NCBI GenBank assembly: GCA_013696785.1
Contig: JACCXW010000362.1
Location: 1 to 5,317, forward strand
Length of the DNA stretch: 5,317 nt
Origin: Geodermatophilaceae bacterium
GTDB taxonomy: Bacteria; Actinomycetota; Actinomycetes; Mycobacteriales; Geodermatophilaceae
Direction: 5' to 3'
Part shown: piece by piece, positions 1-4,981 of the stretch
Layout: the number at the start of each line of letters is the position of its first letter
Numbering within the stretch: the first letter of the stretch is position 1
Translations under genes and position numbers: made by a program
The notes under the pieces: model-generated
The model's input: only the letters and a program-made list of their open reading frames with translations
The model's database searches: none
Told to the model about the DNA's origin: nothing

Positions 1-145
1 AGATCATCGGCGCTTCCCGGTGGCTGGATGCGTTGGCCGTGCCGGGCGCGATACCGACGACAGCGGCCGCGATCAGCGACGTACCGGAGGCGAACACCGC
101 CACCGTGCGCTTCGCGCGGCTGTGCGATTTTCTGGCTGGTGCCAT
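1..145 (-). CDS. DUF4331 family secreted protein, N-terminal fragment (3' end outside the window)
   Basis: Only the first 48 codons are present. The ATG start (minus strand, position 145) is preceded by an AAAGGG ribosome site (151-156) five bases away. The protein begins with a basic stretch (RKSHSRAKR, residues 5-13), followed by a hydrophobic segment of about 20 residues and an A-N-A motif at 37-39. This is a Sec-type signal peptide with predicted cleavage after Ala39; there is no clear twin-arginine motif. The mature part starts SSHREAPMI. In my knowledge of the family, an N-terminal S-S-H-R-E-A-P is the hallmark of DUF4331 proteins, exported proteins of unknown function in which this Ser/His/Arg/Glu motif follows the signal peptide directly. 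The family is therefore inferred from a short but very characteristic motif. It lies 201 bases downstream of the BldM-like regulator in the same direction, so co-transcription or direct regulation is possible but not shown. Confidence 0.75.
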   Translation of the reverse strand, partial: MAPARKSHSRAKRTVAVFASGTSLIAAAVVGIAPGTANASSHREAPMI

Positions 146-240
146 TTTTGCCCTTTCTGAGCGGATACCAGGGAGCCCAGGCGCGAACGCACCTGGTGAG
201 GGCAAGACCAGCAGTCCGGACCCCGTTGAGTCGGAAACTC

Positions 241-257
241 GACCCCCGCTGGGGGTC
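241..257. repeat. 7+7 bp perfect inverted repeat, possible operator or weak terminator
   Basis: The sequence GACCCCC-gct-GGGGGTC is a perfect palindrome with a 3-base centre. It lies 90 bases after the stop of the BldM-like regulator and 96 bases before the start of the DUF4331 gene. As minus-strand RNA it would form a short GC hairpin followed only by GAGUUUCC, so it lacks a real U-tract. It may be a weak terminator of the regulator gene or an operator for the DUF4331 gene. The sequence alone does not decide this. Confidence 0.45.
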
Positions 258-309
258 ACATCTCGAATGAAACCGCACCGGGGCGGGCTTCGTGACCGAA
301 ACGCCCAGA

Positions 310-333
310 TTGGTCGTGGACAATTTGGTCGTG
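310..333. repeat. 9 bp direct repeat (TTGGTCGTG twice)
   Basis: TTGGTCGTG occurs at 310-318 and again at 325-333, so the copies are 15 bases apart start to start. On the minus strand they read CACGACCAA, six bases, CACGACCAA. The pair lies just after the stop codon of the BldM-like regulator and upstream of the DUF4331 gene. Tandem half-sites of this kind can be binding sites for an activator, but no known consensus was recognised. Confidence 0.4.
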
Positions 334-346
334 CCCGTCCGAGCGG

Positions 347-952
347 TCAGCTCAGCAGGCCCATCCGGAATCCGATGGCCACGGACTGGGCACGGTCTCC
401 GACCCCGAGTTTCTTGAACAAACGCCGGGCGTGGGTTTTGACGGTGTCCTCGGACAGATACAGGTCGCGGCCGATCCCGGCGTTGCTCTTTCCCTGGCTC
501 ATGCCCACCAGCACCTGCATCTCCCGTTCGGTCAGTCCGACGGCTGGCCCCCGGTGGTTTCCTCGCACCCTGGGCCCAGGCAGGTCGCCGACGATCCCGG
601 CCTGGGTCAGTCCGATCGCGAGTTCGACCGGTGTCGCGTCCCATCGCAGGTAGCCACGGGCACCCACGGCGACGGCAGCGGCGATGTTCGGTCCATCGTC
701 TGGGGCGCCGAAGATCAGGACCGCAGCAGCCGGGTCCACCCCGAGCAACCGCCGGCACGTCTCGACGCCGCTACTCACCGCGCGCTGGGTGCCGATCAGC
801 ACCACGTCCGGGCGCTCGTGCGGGAAGCGCTCGAAAAGCTCTTCCGGCGTGGCCACGGAATCGACCTGCTCTATCTCGCCGATGGTGGCGAGAAGGTCGC
901 GCAACGTCTCGCGAACGCGTCGCCGCTCGTCGAGTACGAGAACCTTCGTCAC
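347..952 (-). CDS. BldM-like LuxR/NarL-family regulator with a degenerate receiver domain
   Basis: A 201-residue protein, the usual size for a NarL/BldM response regulator. The GTG start is preceded by GAGGAAGGT (961-969) nine bases upstream. Residues 1-117 have the receiver fold (DE at 8-9, GARGYL at 97-102), 120-139 form a linker, and 140-201 a LuxR-type helix-turn-helix with LTEREMQVL at 140-148 and recognition helix SEDTVKTHARRLFKKLG (167-183). The helix-turn-helix closely resembles Streptomyces BldM, and the neighbouring WhiD/WhiB3-type gene matches the bldM-whiD locus. The receiver is atypical: the phosphoacceptor Asp54 is Gly, the Thr at 82 is Gly and the Lys at 104 is Trp. Phosphorylation is therefore unlikely, and DNA binding presumably depends on dimerisation with itself or a partner. 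In Streptomyces, BldM controls aerial growth and sporulation genes and its Asp54 is dispensable. Transfer of that developmental role to this organism is inference. Confidence 0.88.
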   Translation of the reverse strand: MTKVLVLDERRRVRETLRDLLATIGEIEQVDSVATPEELFERFPHERPDVVLIGTQRAVSSGVETCRRLLGVDPAAAVLIFGAPDDGPNIAAAVAVGARGYLRWDATPVELAIGLTQAGIVGDLPGPRVRGNHRGPAVGLTEREMQVLVGMSQGKSNAGIGRDLYLSEDTVKTHARRLFKKLGVGDRAQSVAIGFRMGLLS

Positions 953-970
953 AGCCGCACACCTTCCTCA

Positions 971-1001
971 TTGGCGCACCCGCGCTCACGCGTTGCGCCA
1001 A
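971..1001. repeat. 8+8 bp inverted repeat ahead of the BldM-like gene, candidate operator or 5'UTR hairpin
   Basis: TTGGCGCA (971-978) and TGCGCCAA (994-1001) are perfectly complementary and enclose 15 bases. The element ends one base before the Shine-Dalgarno sequence of the leftward regulator gene. It could be a dimer binding site, for example for autoregulation by the LuxR-type product, or an RNA stem next to the ribosome site. Which of these applies is inference. Confidence 0.45.
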
Positions 1002-1121
1002 GCGCGACACGGACAAGCACCAACGGCTCCCAGAGCGGTCACAAATACACGATCGAGCAATCGGCGGCCCCGATCGGCTGACAAAGCCCGTCATCAGCAC
1101 CGGCCGTTCCTCCGCGTGAGT

Positions 1122-1133
1122 GTGACGTATCAC
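1122..1133. repeat. Palindrome GTGA-CGTA-TCAC, candidate operator
   Basis: GTGACGTATCAC has perfect 4-base arms around CGTA, and outside one mismatched pair the next flanking pair (G1120, C1135) also matches. It lies 192 bases upstream of the whiB start and 170 upstream of the regulator start, so it could serve either gene. The binding protein is not identifiable. Confidence 0.3.
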
Positions 1134-1299
1134 CCGCCCCGGTGGGCCGCTTTTGCCTGTTTATGTTTCGACGGGTCGCATCGCCACCGTCCGGCACCGT
1201 GCCGCAGCCCTGGGTAGTCGCATGTTTGGGCCGGGTCAGCTCTGGACATCACGATCATGATCCTCGGGCCTGTCGCTCGAGTGTCCGCGGCATGCGAGC

Positions 1300-1306
1300 A
1301 AGGGAG
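1300..1306 (+). promoter_or_regulatory. Ribosome binding site that fixes the whiB3 start
   Basis: AAGGGAG lies seven bases before the ATG at 1314. An ATG in the same frame at 1257 has no comparable site and would add 19 residues that do not look like WhiB sequence, so 1314 is preferred. Confidence 0.8.
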
Positions 1307-1313
1307 CACGACA

Positions 1314-1610
1314 ATGGCCGACGTCCGCCGACTCCCCACCCCGGTCAGTGAAACCTGGGAGTGGCAGCTAAGCGGGGCCTGTCGTGGTTCTGACACCGTG
1401 CTGTTCTTCCATCCCGACGGGGAGCGCGGACTGGCTCGGGCTCGCCGGCAAGAGGCCGCCAAGGCTGTCTGCGCGACGTGCCCTGTGCTGGCCGCCTGCC
1501 GCCACCATGCCCTCACCGTCCACGAGCCGTACGGGGTGTGGGGTGGCATGAGCGAGGAGGAGCGGTCCCGGCTGCTTACTCAATCCCGGATCCCCGCCAA
1601 CGCGGGCTGA
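1314..1610 (+). CDS. whiB3: WhiB-family iron-sulfur transcriptional regulator, WhiB3/WhiD type
   Basis: A 98-residue Wbl protein. Its four cysteines are at 23, 53, 56 and 62 (C-X29-C-X2-C-X5-C), the ligands of the 4Fe-4S cluster and, as I recall, the same positions as in Mycobacterium WhiB3 and Streptomyces WhiD. The family turn motif GVWGG is at 74-78, and a WEWQLSGACRG segment around Cys23 leads into the cluster domain. Family members bind region 4 of the primary sigma factor and sense oxygen, NO or redox state; WhiD is needed for spore maturation and WhiB3 for redox and lipid control. The C-terminal tail after GVWGG is short (about 20 residues) and not strongly basic, so DNA contact probably relies on the sigma partner. 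The gene is convergent with groEL1, as whiB3 and groEL1 are in mycobacteria, and divergent from the BldM-like gene. It is probably transcribed alone and ends before the hairpin at 1646-1701. Confidence 0.93.
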   Translation: MADVRRLPTPVSETWEWQLSGACRGSDTVLFFHPDGERGLARARRQEAAKAVCATCPVLAACRHHALTVHEPYGVWGGMSEEERSRLLTQSRIPANAG

Positions 1611-1645
1611 GCCCCGCCTGCTCCAACGACTGCCCCAACGACGCA

Positions 1646-1701
1646 GATCCTGGTCACCTCAACCCCTCACGGACATTCGAGAGGTTGACGTGACCAGGAT
1701 C
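1646..1701. terminator. Bidirectional hairpin terminator between whiB3 and groEL1
   Basis: GATCCTGGTCAC (1646-1657) pairs perfectly with GTGACCAGGATC (1690-1701). After one mismatch six more pairs follow (TCAACC with GGTTGA), and after another mismatch three more (CTC with GAG). This leaves a 10-base loop (1669-1678). The total is 21 pairs in a 56-base element, placed 35 bases after the whiB stop and 20 after the groEL1 stop, where two convergent genes meet. There is no U-tract on either strand, as is common for actinobacterial hairpin terminators. Confidence 0.85.
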
Positions 1702-1721
1702 GGCGGTGGGAGGGGGTGCTC

Positions 1722-3350
1722 CTAGTGGCTGTGGCCGTGCCCGTGGCCATTCCCCCCGGCGTGGTCGGAGGCGGGCTTGGCCGGCTTGTCGGTCACGGTG
1801 CTCTCGGTGGTGAGCACGAGGGCAGCGATCGAGGCGGCGTTGGTGAGAGCCGCCTTGGTGACCTTGACCGGGTCGATGACCCCCTGAGCGCTGAGATCGC
1901 CGTACTCACCGGTGGCGGCGTTGTAGCCGTTGCCGTTGCCCAGTTCCCGGACCCGGGCAACCACGACCGAGCCTTCCAGCCCGGCGTTGGCGGCAATCCA
2001 GTACGCCGGGGCGAACAGCGCTCGCCGGACCACCCCGACGCCCGTCGCCTCGTCACCGGTCATCCCGCAGTTGTCCTCGAGCGCGGCCGCGGCGTGCACG
2101 AGGGCAGACCCGCCACCGGCCACGACACCCTCCTCGACTGCAGCGCGGGTCGCCGAGATGGCGTCCTCCATCCGATGCTTGCGCTCCTTGAGCTCCACCT
2201 CGGTGGCGGCGCCGACCTTGATCACGGCAACGCCCCCGGCGAGCTTGGCCAGCCGCTCCTGCAGCTTCTCCTTGTCCCAGTCGGAGTCGGTGTCCTCGAT
2301 CTCGTTACGCAGCTGGGTCACCCGGGCCGCGATCGCCTCGGCCGACCCGCCGCCGTCGACGAGCGTGGCGGTGTCCTTGGTCACCGTGATCCGGCGAGCG
2401 GTGCCGAGCACGTCCAAGCCGACCGTGTCCAGGGACATGCCCATGTCCGCTGAGACGACCTGGCCGCCGGTCACGATCGCGAGGTCGTCCAGGAACGCCT
2501 TGCGGCGGTCGCCGAAGAAGGGCGCTTTGATCGCGACCGCAGGGAATGTCTTGCGGATCGCGTTGACCACGAGAGTGGACAACGCCTCGCCTTCGACATC
2601 CTCGGCGATGACGACGAGCGGCTTGCCCGCCTGCACGACCTTCTCCAGCAGCGGCAGCAGCATTGCGACCGAGCTGATCTTGTCCTGGTGCAGCAGCACA
2701 TACGCGTCGGTGAGGACGGTCTCCATCTCTGTGGTGTCGGTGACGAAGTAGGGCGAGATGTAGCCCTTGGGCAGCTGCATGCCCTCGGTCAGCTCGAGGT
2801 CGGTGTCCATGGTGTTGGACTCCTCGACGCTGATCACACCGTCCTTGCCGACCTTGTCCATCGCCTCGGCGATCAGCTCACCGATCTCGGCGTCCTGGGC
2901 CGACACGGTCGCCACATGGGCGACGTCCTCACGCGTGTCCACCGGTACCGCGACGTCGTCCAACGCCTCGTTGACGGCGGCGACCGCGGCGTTGATCCCC
3001 CGGCCGAGCGCCGTCGGGTTCGCCCCGGCGGCGACGTTGCGCAGTCCTTCGTGCACCATCGCCTGGGCCAGCACGGTCGCTGTCGTCGTACCGTCCCCGG
3101 CCACGTCGTTGGTCTTGGTCGCCACGGCCTTGGCCAGCTGCGCGCCGAGGTTCTCCCGCGGGTTCTCCAGGTCGATCTCCCGGGCAATCGTCACCCCGTC
3201 GTTGGTGATCGTCGGCGCGCCGAAGGACTTGTCGATGACGACGTTTCGGCCGCGCGGGCCGAGGGTCACCTTGACGGCGTCGGCGAGCTTGTCGACACCG
3301 CGCTCCAGGTCACGGCGGGCCTCTTCGCTGAACGTGATGATCTTGGACAT
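1722..3350 (-). CDS. groEL1: 60 kDa chaperonin GroEL1 with histidine-rich C-terminus
   Basis: A 542-residue Hsp60, full length for the family. In order it shows an N-terminal equatorial segment with the nucleotide-binding VTLGPRGRNVVID (28-40) and GDGTTTATVL (85-94, catalytic-type Asp86), the apical domain (roughly 190-375) and the chaperonin signature AAVEEGVVAGGG near residue 400. It folds client proteins in an ATP-driven cage capped by GroES in the cytoplasm. The tail is not the Gly-Gly-Met repeat of housekeeping GroEL but HAGGNGHGHGHSH, with five histidines. This is typical of actinobacterial GroEL1 copies encoded beside groES; a second groEL elsewhere in the genome is therefore likely, though not visible here. 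The ATG start is backed by GAGGGG (3364-3369) at an unusually long 13-base spacing. It is the second gene of the HrcA/CIRCE-controlled groES operon, 141 bases after groES, with a strong hairpin in between. Confidence 0.97.
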   Translation of the reverse strand: MSKIITFSEEARRDLERGVDKLADAVKVTLGPRGRNVVIDKSFGAPTITNDGVTIAREIDLENPRENLGAQLAKAVATKTNDVAGDGTTTATVLAQAMVHEGLRNVAAGANPTALGRGINAAVAAVNEALDDVAVPVDTREDVAHVATVSAQDAEIGELIAEAMDKVGKDGVISVEESNTMDTDLELTEGMQLPKGYISPYFVTDTTEMETVLTDAYVLLHQDKISSVAMLLPLLEKVVQAGKPLVVIAEDVEGEALSTLVVNAIRKTFPAVAIKAPFFGDRRKAFLDDLAIVTGGQVVSADMGMSLDTVGLDVLGTARRITVTKDTATLVDGGGSAEAIAARVTQLRNEIEDTDSDWDKEKLQERLAKLAGGVAVIKVGAATEVELKERKHRMEDAISATRAAVEEGVVAGGGSALVHAAAALEDNCGMTGDEATGVGVVRRALFAPAYWIAANAGLEGSVVVARVRELGNGNGYNAATGEYGDLSAQGVIDPVKVTKAALTNAASIAALVLTTESTVTDKPAKPASDHAGGNGHGHGHSH

Positions 3351-3363
3351 GTCTGGCTGTGTT

Positions 3364-3369
3364 CCCCTC
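3364..3369 (-). promoter_or_regulatory. groEL1 ribosome binding site, long spacing, inside a small inverted repeat
   Basis: On the minus strand GAGGGG is followed by 13 bases before the ATG, longer than the usual 5-10. It lies inside TTCC-GAGG-GGAA (plus 3362-3373), a 4-bp stem that could partly hide it in RNA. No other purine-rich site is closer to the start. Confidence 0.5.
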
Positions 3370-3403
3370 GGAATGCGTCGTGTACCGATTGGTCAGTACG
3401 CCG

Positions 3404-3454
3404 ACCGCCCCGGCGCCCGTGCCTGACATAGAGGCATGGGATAACCGGGGCGGT
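3404..3454 (-). repeat. Strong two-part hairpin between groES and groEL1
   Basis: ACCGCCCCGG (3404-3413) pairs perfectly with CCGGGGCGGT (3445-3454). Inside, CCCGTGCCT (3416-3424) pairs with AGGCATGGG (3432-3440) except for one mismatch on the minus strand, leaving a 7-base loop. On the minus strand it starts 37 bases after the groES stop and ends 53 bases before groEL1. There is no U-tract after it, so it is more likely a processing or stability element, or an attenuator that sets the groES to groEL1 ratio, than a full terminator. Confidence 0.65.
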
Positions 3455-3491
3455 GTGGCGAACTGGGTGCTTCTGAGCTACGTCTGCGCGG

Positions 3492-3800
3492 TTACTTCTC
3501 GACGACAGCGAGCAGGTCCCGGGCGGAGAGCACGAGGTACTCCTCGCCGGAGTACCGGATCTCGGTACCGCCGTACTTGCTGTAGATCACGGTGTCGCCG
3601 ACCTTGACGTCCATCGGGACCCGGTTGCCCTTGTCGTCGATGCGGCCGGGGCCGACAGCGACAACGGTGCCTTCTTGGGGCTTCTCCTTGGCCGTGTCGG
3701 GAATGACCAGGCCGGATGCGGTGGTGGTTTCCGCCTCGTTCGCCTGGACCACGACACGGTCCTCGAGCGGCTTGATGTTGACCTTTGTAGCGGTCGTCAC
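3492..3800 (-). CDS. groES: 10 kDa co-chaperonin GroES
   Basis: A 102-residue Cpn10, normal length for actinobacteria. It opens with NIKPLEDRVVVQ (8-19), the family signature. The mobile loop (about 20-36) carries the hydrophobic tripeptide LVI at 31-33 that docks onto GroEL. Next come the PQEGTVVAVGPG strand-turn (41-52) and a C-terminal part with YGGTEIRYSGEEYLVL. It caps the GroEL ring as a heptamer and encloses the folding client. The GTG start follows AAGGGGG (3810-3816) at nine bases and gives the standard MTTATKVNIKPLED N-terminus. It is the first gene of the groES-groEL1 operon, with its own leader and a CIRCE operator starting 104 bases upstream. The Shine-Dalgarno run could pair with a CCCC just before it (see findings). 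Confidence 0.97.
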   Translation of the reverse strand: MTTATKVNIKPLEDRVVVQANEAETTTASGLVIPDTAKEKPQEGTVVAVGPGRIDDKGNRVPMDVKVGDTVIYSKYGGTEIRYSGEEYLVLSARDLLAVVEK

Positions 3801-3810
3801 GTGCTGATTC

Positions 3811-3822
3811 CCCCTTCTGGGG
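3811..3822 (-). promoter_or_regulatory. Possible Shine-Dalgarno-masking hairpin of groES
   Basis: On the minus strand the leader reads CCCC-AGAA-GGGG(G), where the G run is the Shine-Dalgarno site of groES (3810-3816). A 4-bp GC stem with a tetraloop could cover it. Such short stems arise often by chance in GC-rich DNA, so this is only a candidate temperature-sensitive element. Confidence 0.3.
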
Positions 3823-3903
3823 TTTACCGATTCATTGATGGCTGGTGGTTACCGACCCTGCCGGCCTGTCGTCGCGGGTGCCAGGTGCGGACGGGTCGTG
3901 CAG

Positions 3904-3930
3904 CTAGCACTCTAGACCCGAGAGTGCCAG
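3904..3930 (-). promoter_or_regulatory. CIRCE element, HrcA operator of the groES-groEL1 operon
   Basis: CTAGCACTC (3904-3912), nine bases, GAGTGCCAG (3922-3930) matches the CIRCE consensus TTAGCACTC-N9-GAGTGCTAA at all but three of 18 arm positions, with exact spacing. HrcA binds it to repress groESL until heat stress. It begins four bases after the tsaD stop and ends 103 bases before the groES start. In actinobacteria the groES promoter commonly overlaps CIRCE; here CTGGCA (minus 3930-3925) could be the -35, while the -10 around GCTAGCT is poor. No HspR/HAIR site was recognised. Confidence 0.92.
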
Positions 3931-3934
3931 ATCC

Positions 3935-4981
3935 TCAATACCGCCCGACCGTCAGCTGCTCCACCGGCATGCCCGGGTCGGTTGCGAAGTCCAACGCAGA
4001 CGGCGGCACGCCTGCCGCGAGGAGGCGTGCCCCCAGCGCGGCGACCATCGCTCCGTTGTCGGTGCACAGCGCGGGTCGGGGAATGCGCAGCCGGATGCCG
4101 GCCTCACCGCAGCGTTGCGTAGCCAACGCCCGCAGCCGCGAATTGGCAGCGACACCACCGCCGATCAGCAGGTCCGCCACGTCGTACTCCCGGCAGGCGC
4201 GCATTGCCTTTCGCGTCAGTACGTCGGCTACCGCCTCCTGGAACGAGGCAGCCACGTCCGCGATGGGGATCGCCGTACCGGCGCGCTCGGCCGCCTCCAC
4301 CCAGCGGGCAACAGCGGTCTTGAGTCCGGAGAAGGAGAAGTCGTACGCCGAGTCGCGCGGGCCGGTCATCCCACGCGGGAATGCCACGGCGCGCGGATCG
4401 CCGCCCGCCGCGATCCGGTCGATCACCGGCCCGCCCGGGTAGGGCAGGCCGAGCAGTCGGGCCACCTTGTCGAAGGCCTCCCCTGCGGCGTCGTCGAGCG
4501 TTGCGCCGAGCGTGCGGACGCGGCAGGCGATGTCATCGACCAGCAGCAGGGACGTGTGGCCACCGGATACCAGCAGCACCACCAGCGGCGTCGGCAGGTC
4601 GCCGTGCTGCAAGGTGTCCACCGCGACGTGCGCGGCGAGATGGTTCACGCCGTACAGCGGGCGATCCAGCGCCAGTGCGTAGGACTTCGCGGCCGCGGTG
4701 CCGACGAGCAGCGCACCGGCCAGTCCAGGTCCGGCCGTCACAGCGAGAGCGTCCACATCGGACAGTCGTACGCCGGCGAGATCCAGGGCCCGGTGCATCG
4801 TCGGAACCATGGCCTCGAGATGGGCCCGGGCCGCAACCTCGGGCACGACACCGCCGTACCGCACATGACTGTCCACACTGGACGCGACCGCGTCGGCGAG
4901 CAGCGTGTTCCCGCGGACGAGACCGACACCCGTCTCGTCGCAGGACGTCTCTATCCCCAGGACCAGCGGCCCCTCACTCAC
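3935..4981 (-). CDS. tsaD: tRNA N6-adenosine threonylcarbamoyltransferase TsaD (Gcp/Kae1/YgjD)
   Basis: A 348-residue full-length TsaD, ASKHA fold. It transfers the threonylcarbamoyl group from threonylcarbamoyl-AMP onto A37 of tRNAs that read ANN codons, working with TsaB and TsaE in the cytoplasm. Visible motifs are GIETSCDETGVGLV (9-22, nucleotide-binding phosphate loop), HLAAH with metal ligands His114 and His118, SGGHT (139-143), GEAFDKVARLLGLPYPGG, and CTDNGAMVA with the third metal ligand Asp308. All key residues are present, so it should be active; the old name glycoprotease is misleading. The GTG start shares the tetranucleotide GTGA with the rimI stop, giving a 4-base overlap. GGAGGAGG lies about five bases upstream within the rimI tail, so the two genes should be translationally coupled. 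The protein ends immediately before the CIRCE element; read-through into groES is possible when HrcA is off. Confidence 0.97.
   Translation of the reverse strand: MSEGPLVLGIETSCDETGVGLVRGNTLLADAVASSVDSHVRYGGVVPEVAARAHLEAMVPTMHRALDLAGVRLSDVDALAVTAGPGLAGALLVGTAAAKSYALALDRPLYGVNHLAAHVAVDTLQHGDLPTPLVVLLVSGGHTSLLLVDDIACRVRTLGATLDDAAGEAFDKVARLLGLPYPGGPVIDRIAAGGDPRAVAFPRGMTGPRDSAYDFSFSGLKTAVARWVEAAERAGTAIPIADVAASFQEAVADVLTRKAMRACREYDVADLLIGGGVAANSRLRALATQRCGEAGIRLRIPRPALCTDNGAMVAALGARLLAAGVPPSALDFATDPGMPVEQLTVGRY

Larger units (their letters stand above)
953..1313. promoter_or_regulatory. Divergent intergenic region between the BldM-like gene and whiB3
   Basis: No supported gene lies in these 361 bases. 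The region must hold the promoters of the leftward regulator and the rightward whiB gene. It contains an 8+8 inverted repeat (971-1001), the palindromes GTGACGTATCAC (1122-1133), CGGCAC-C-GTGCCG (1192-1204) and GATCATGATC (1253-1262), and the two ribosome sites. For the leftward gene, TTGTCA on the minus strand (1084-1079) resembles a -35 hexamer, but no convincing -10 follows at 17-18 bases. I could not assign a promoter with confidence in either direction. Confidence 0.5.

Noticed and set aside
431..1081. Plus-strand open frame opposite the BldM-like gene
   Set aside because: The minus-strand frame has clear receiver-like and LuxR domains and a good ribosome site; the opposite frame shows no family features.
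1117..1134. BldD-type or CRP-type site at the GTGACGTATCAC palindrome
   Set aside because: The spacing is 4 rather than 6 for CRP, and the arm orientation does not fit the 15-base BldD box as I know it; it is kept only as an unassigned palindrome.
1257..1313. Earlier in-frame ATG that would extend WhiB3 by 19 residues
   Set aside because: No ribosome site precedes it, the added residues do not resemble the family, and AAGGGAG sits at ideal spacing before 1314.
1716..3431. Long plus-strand open frames opposite groEL1 (for example 1716-2453 and 2688-3431)
   Set aside because: They are mirror frames of a GC-rich coding gene with strong family identity on the minus strand; their translations are repetitive and have no ribosome sites or recognisable domains.
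3801..3934. HspR/HAIR element in the groES leader
   Set aside because: I found no CTTGAGT-N7-ACTCAAG-like sequence; only CIRCE is present.
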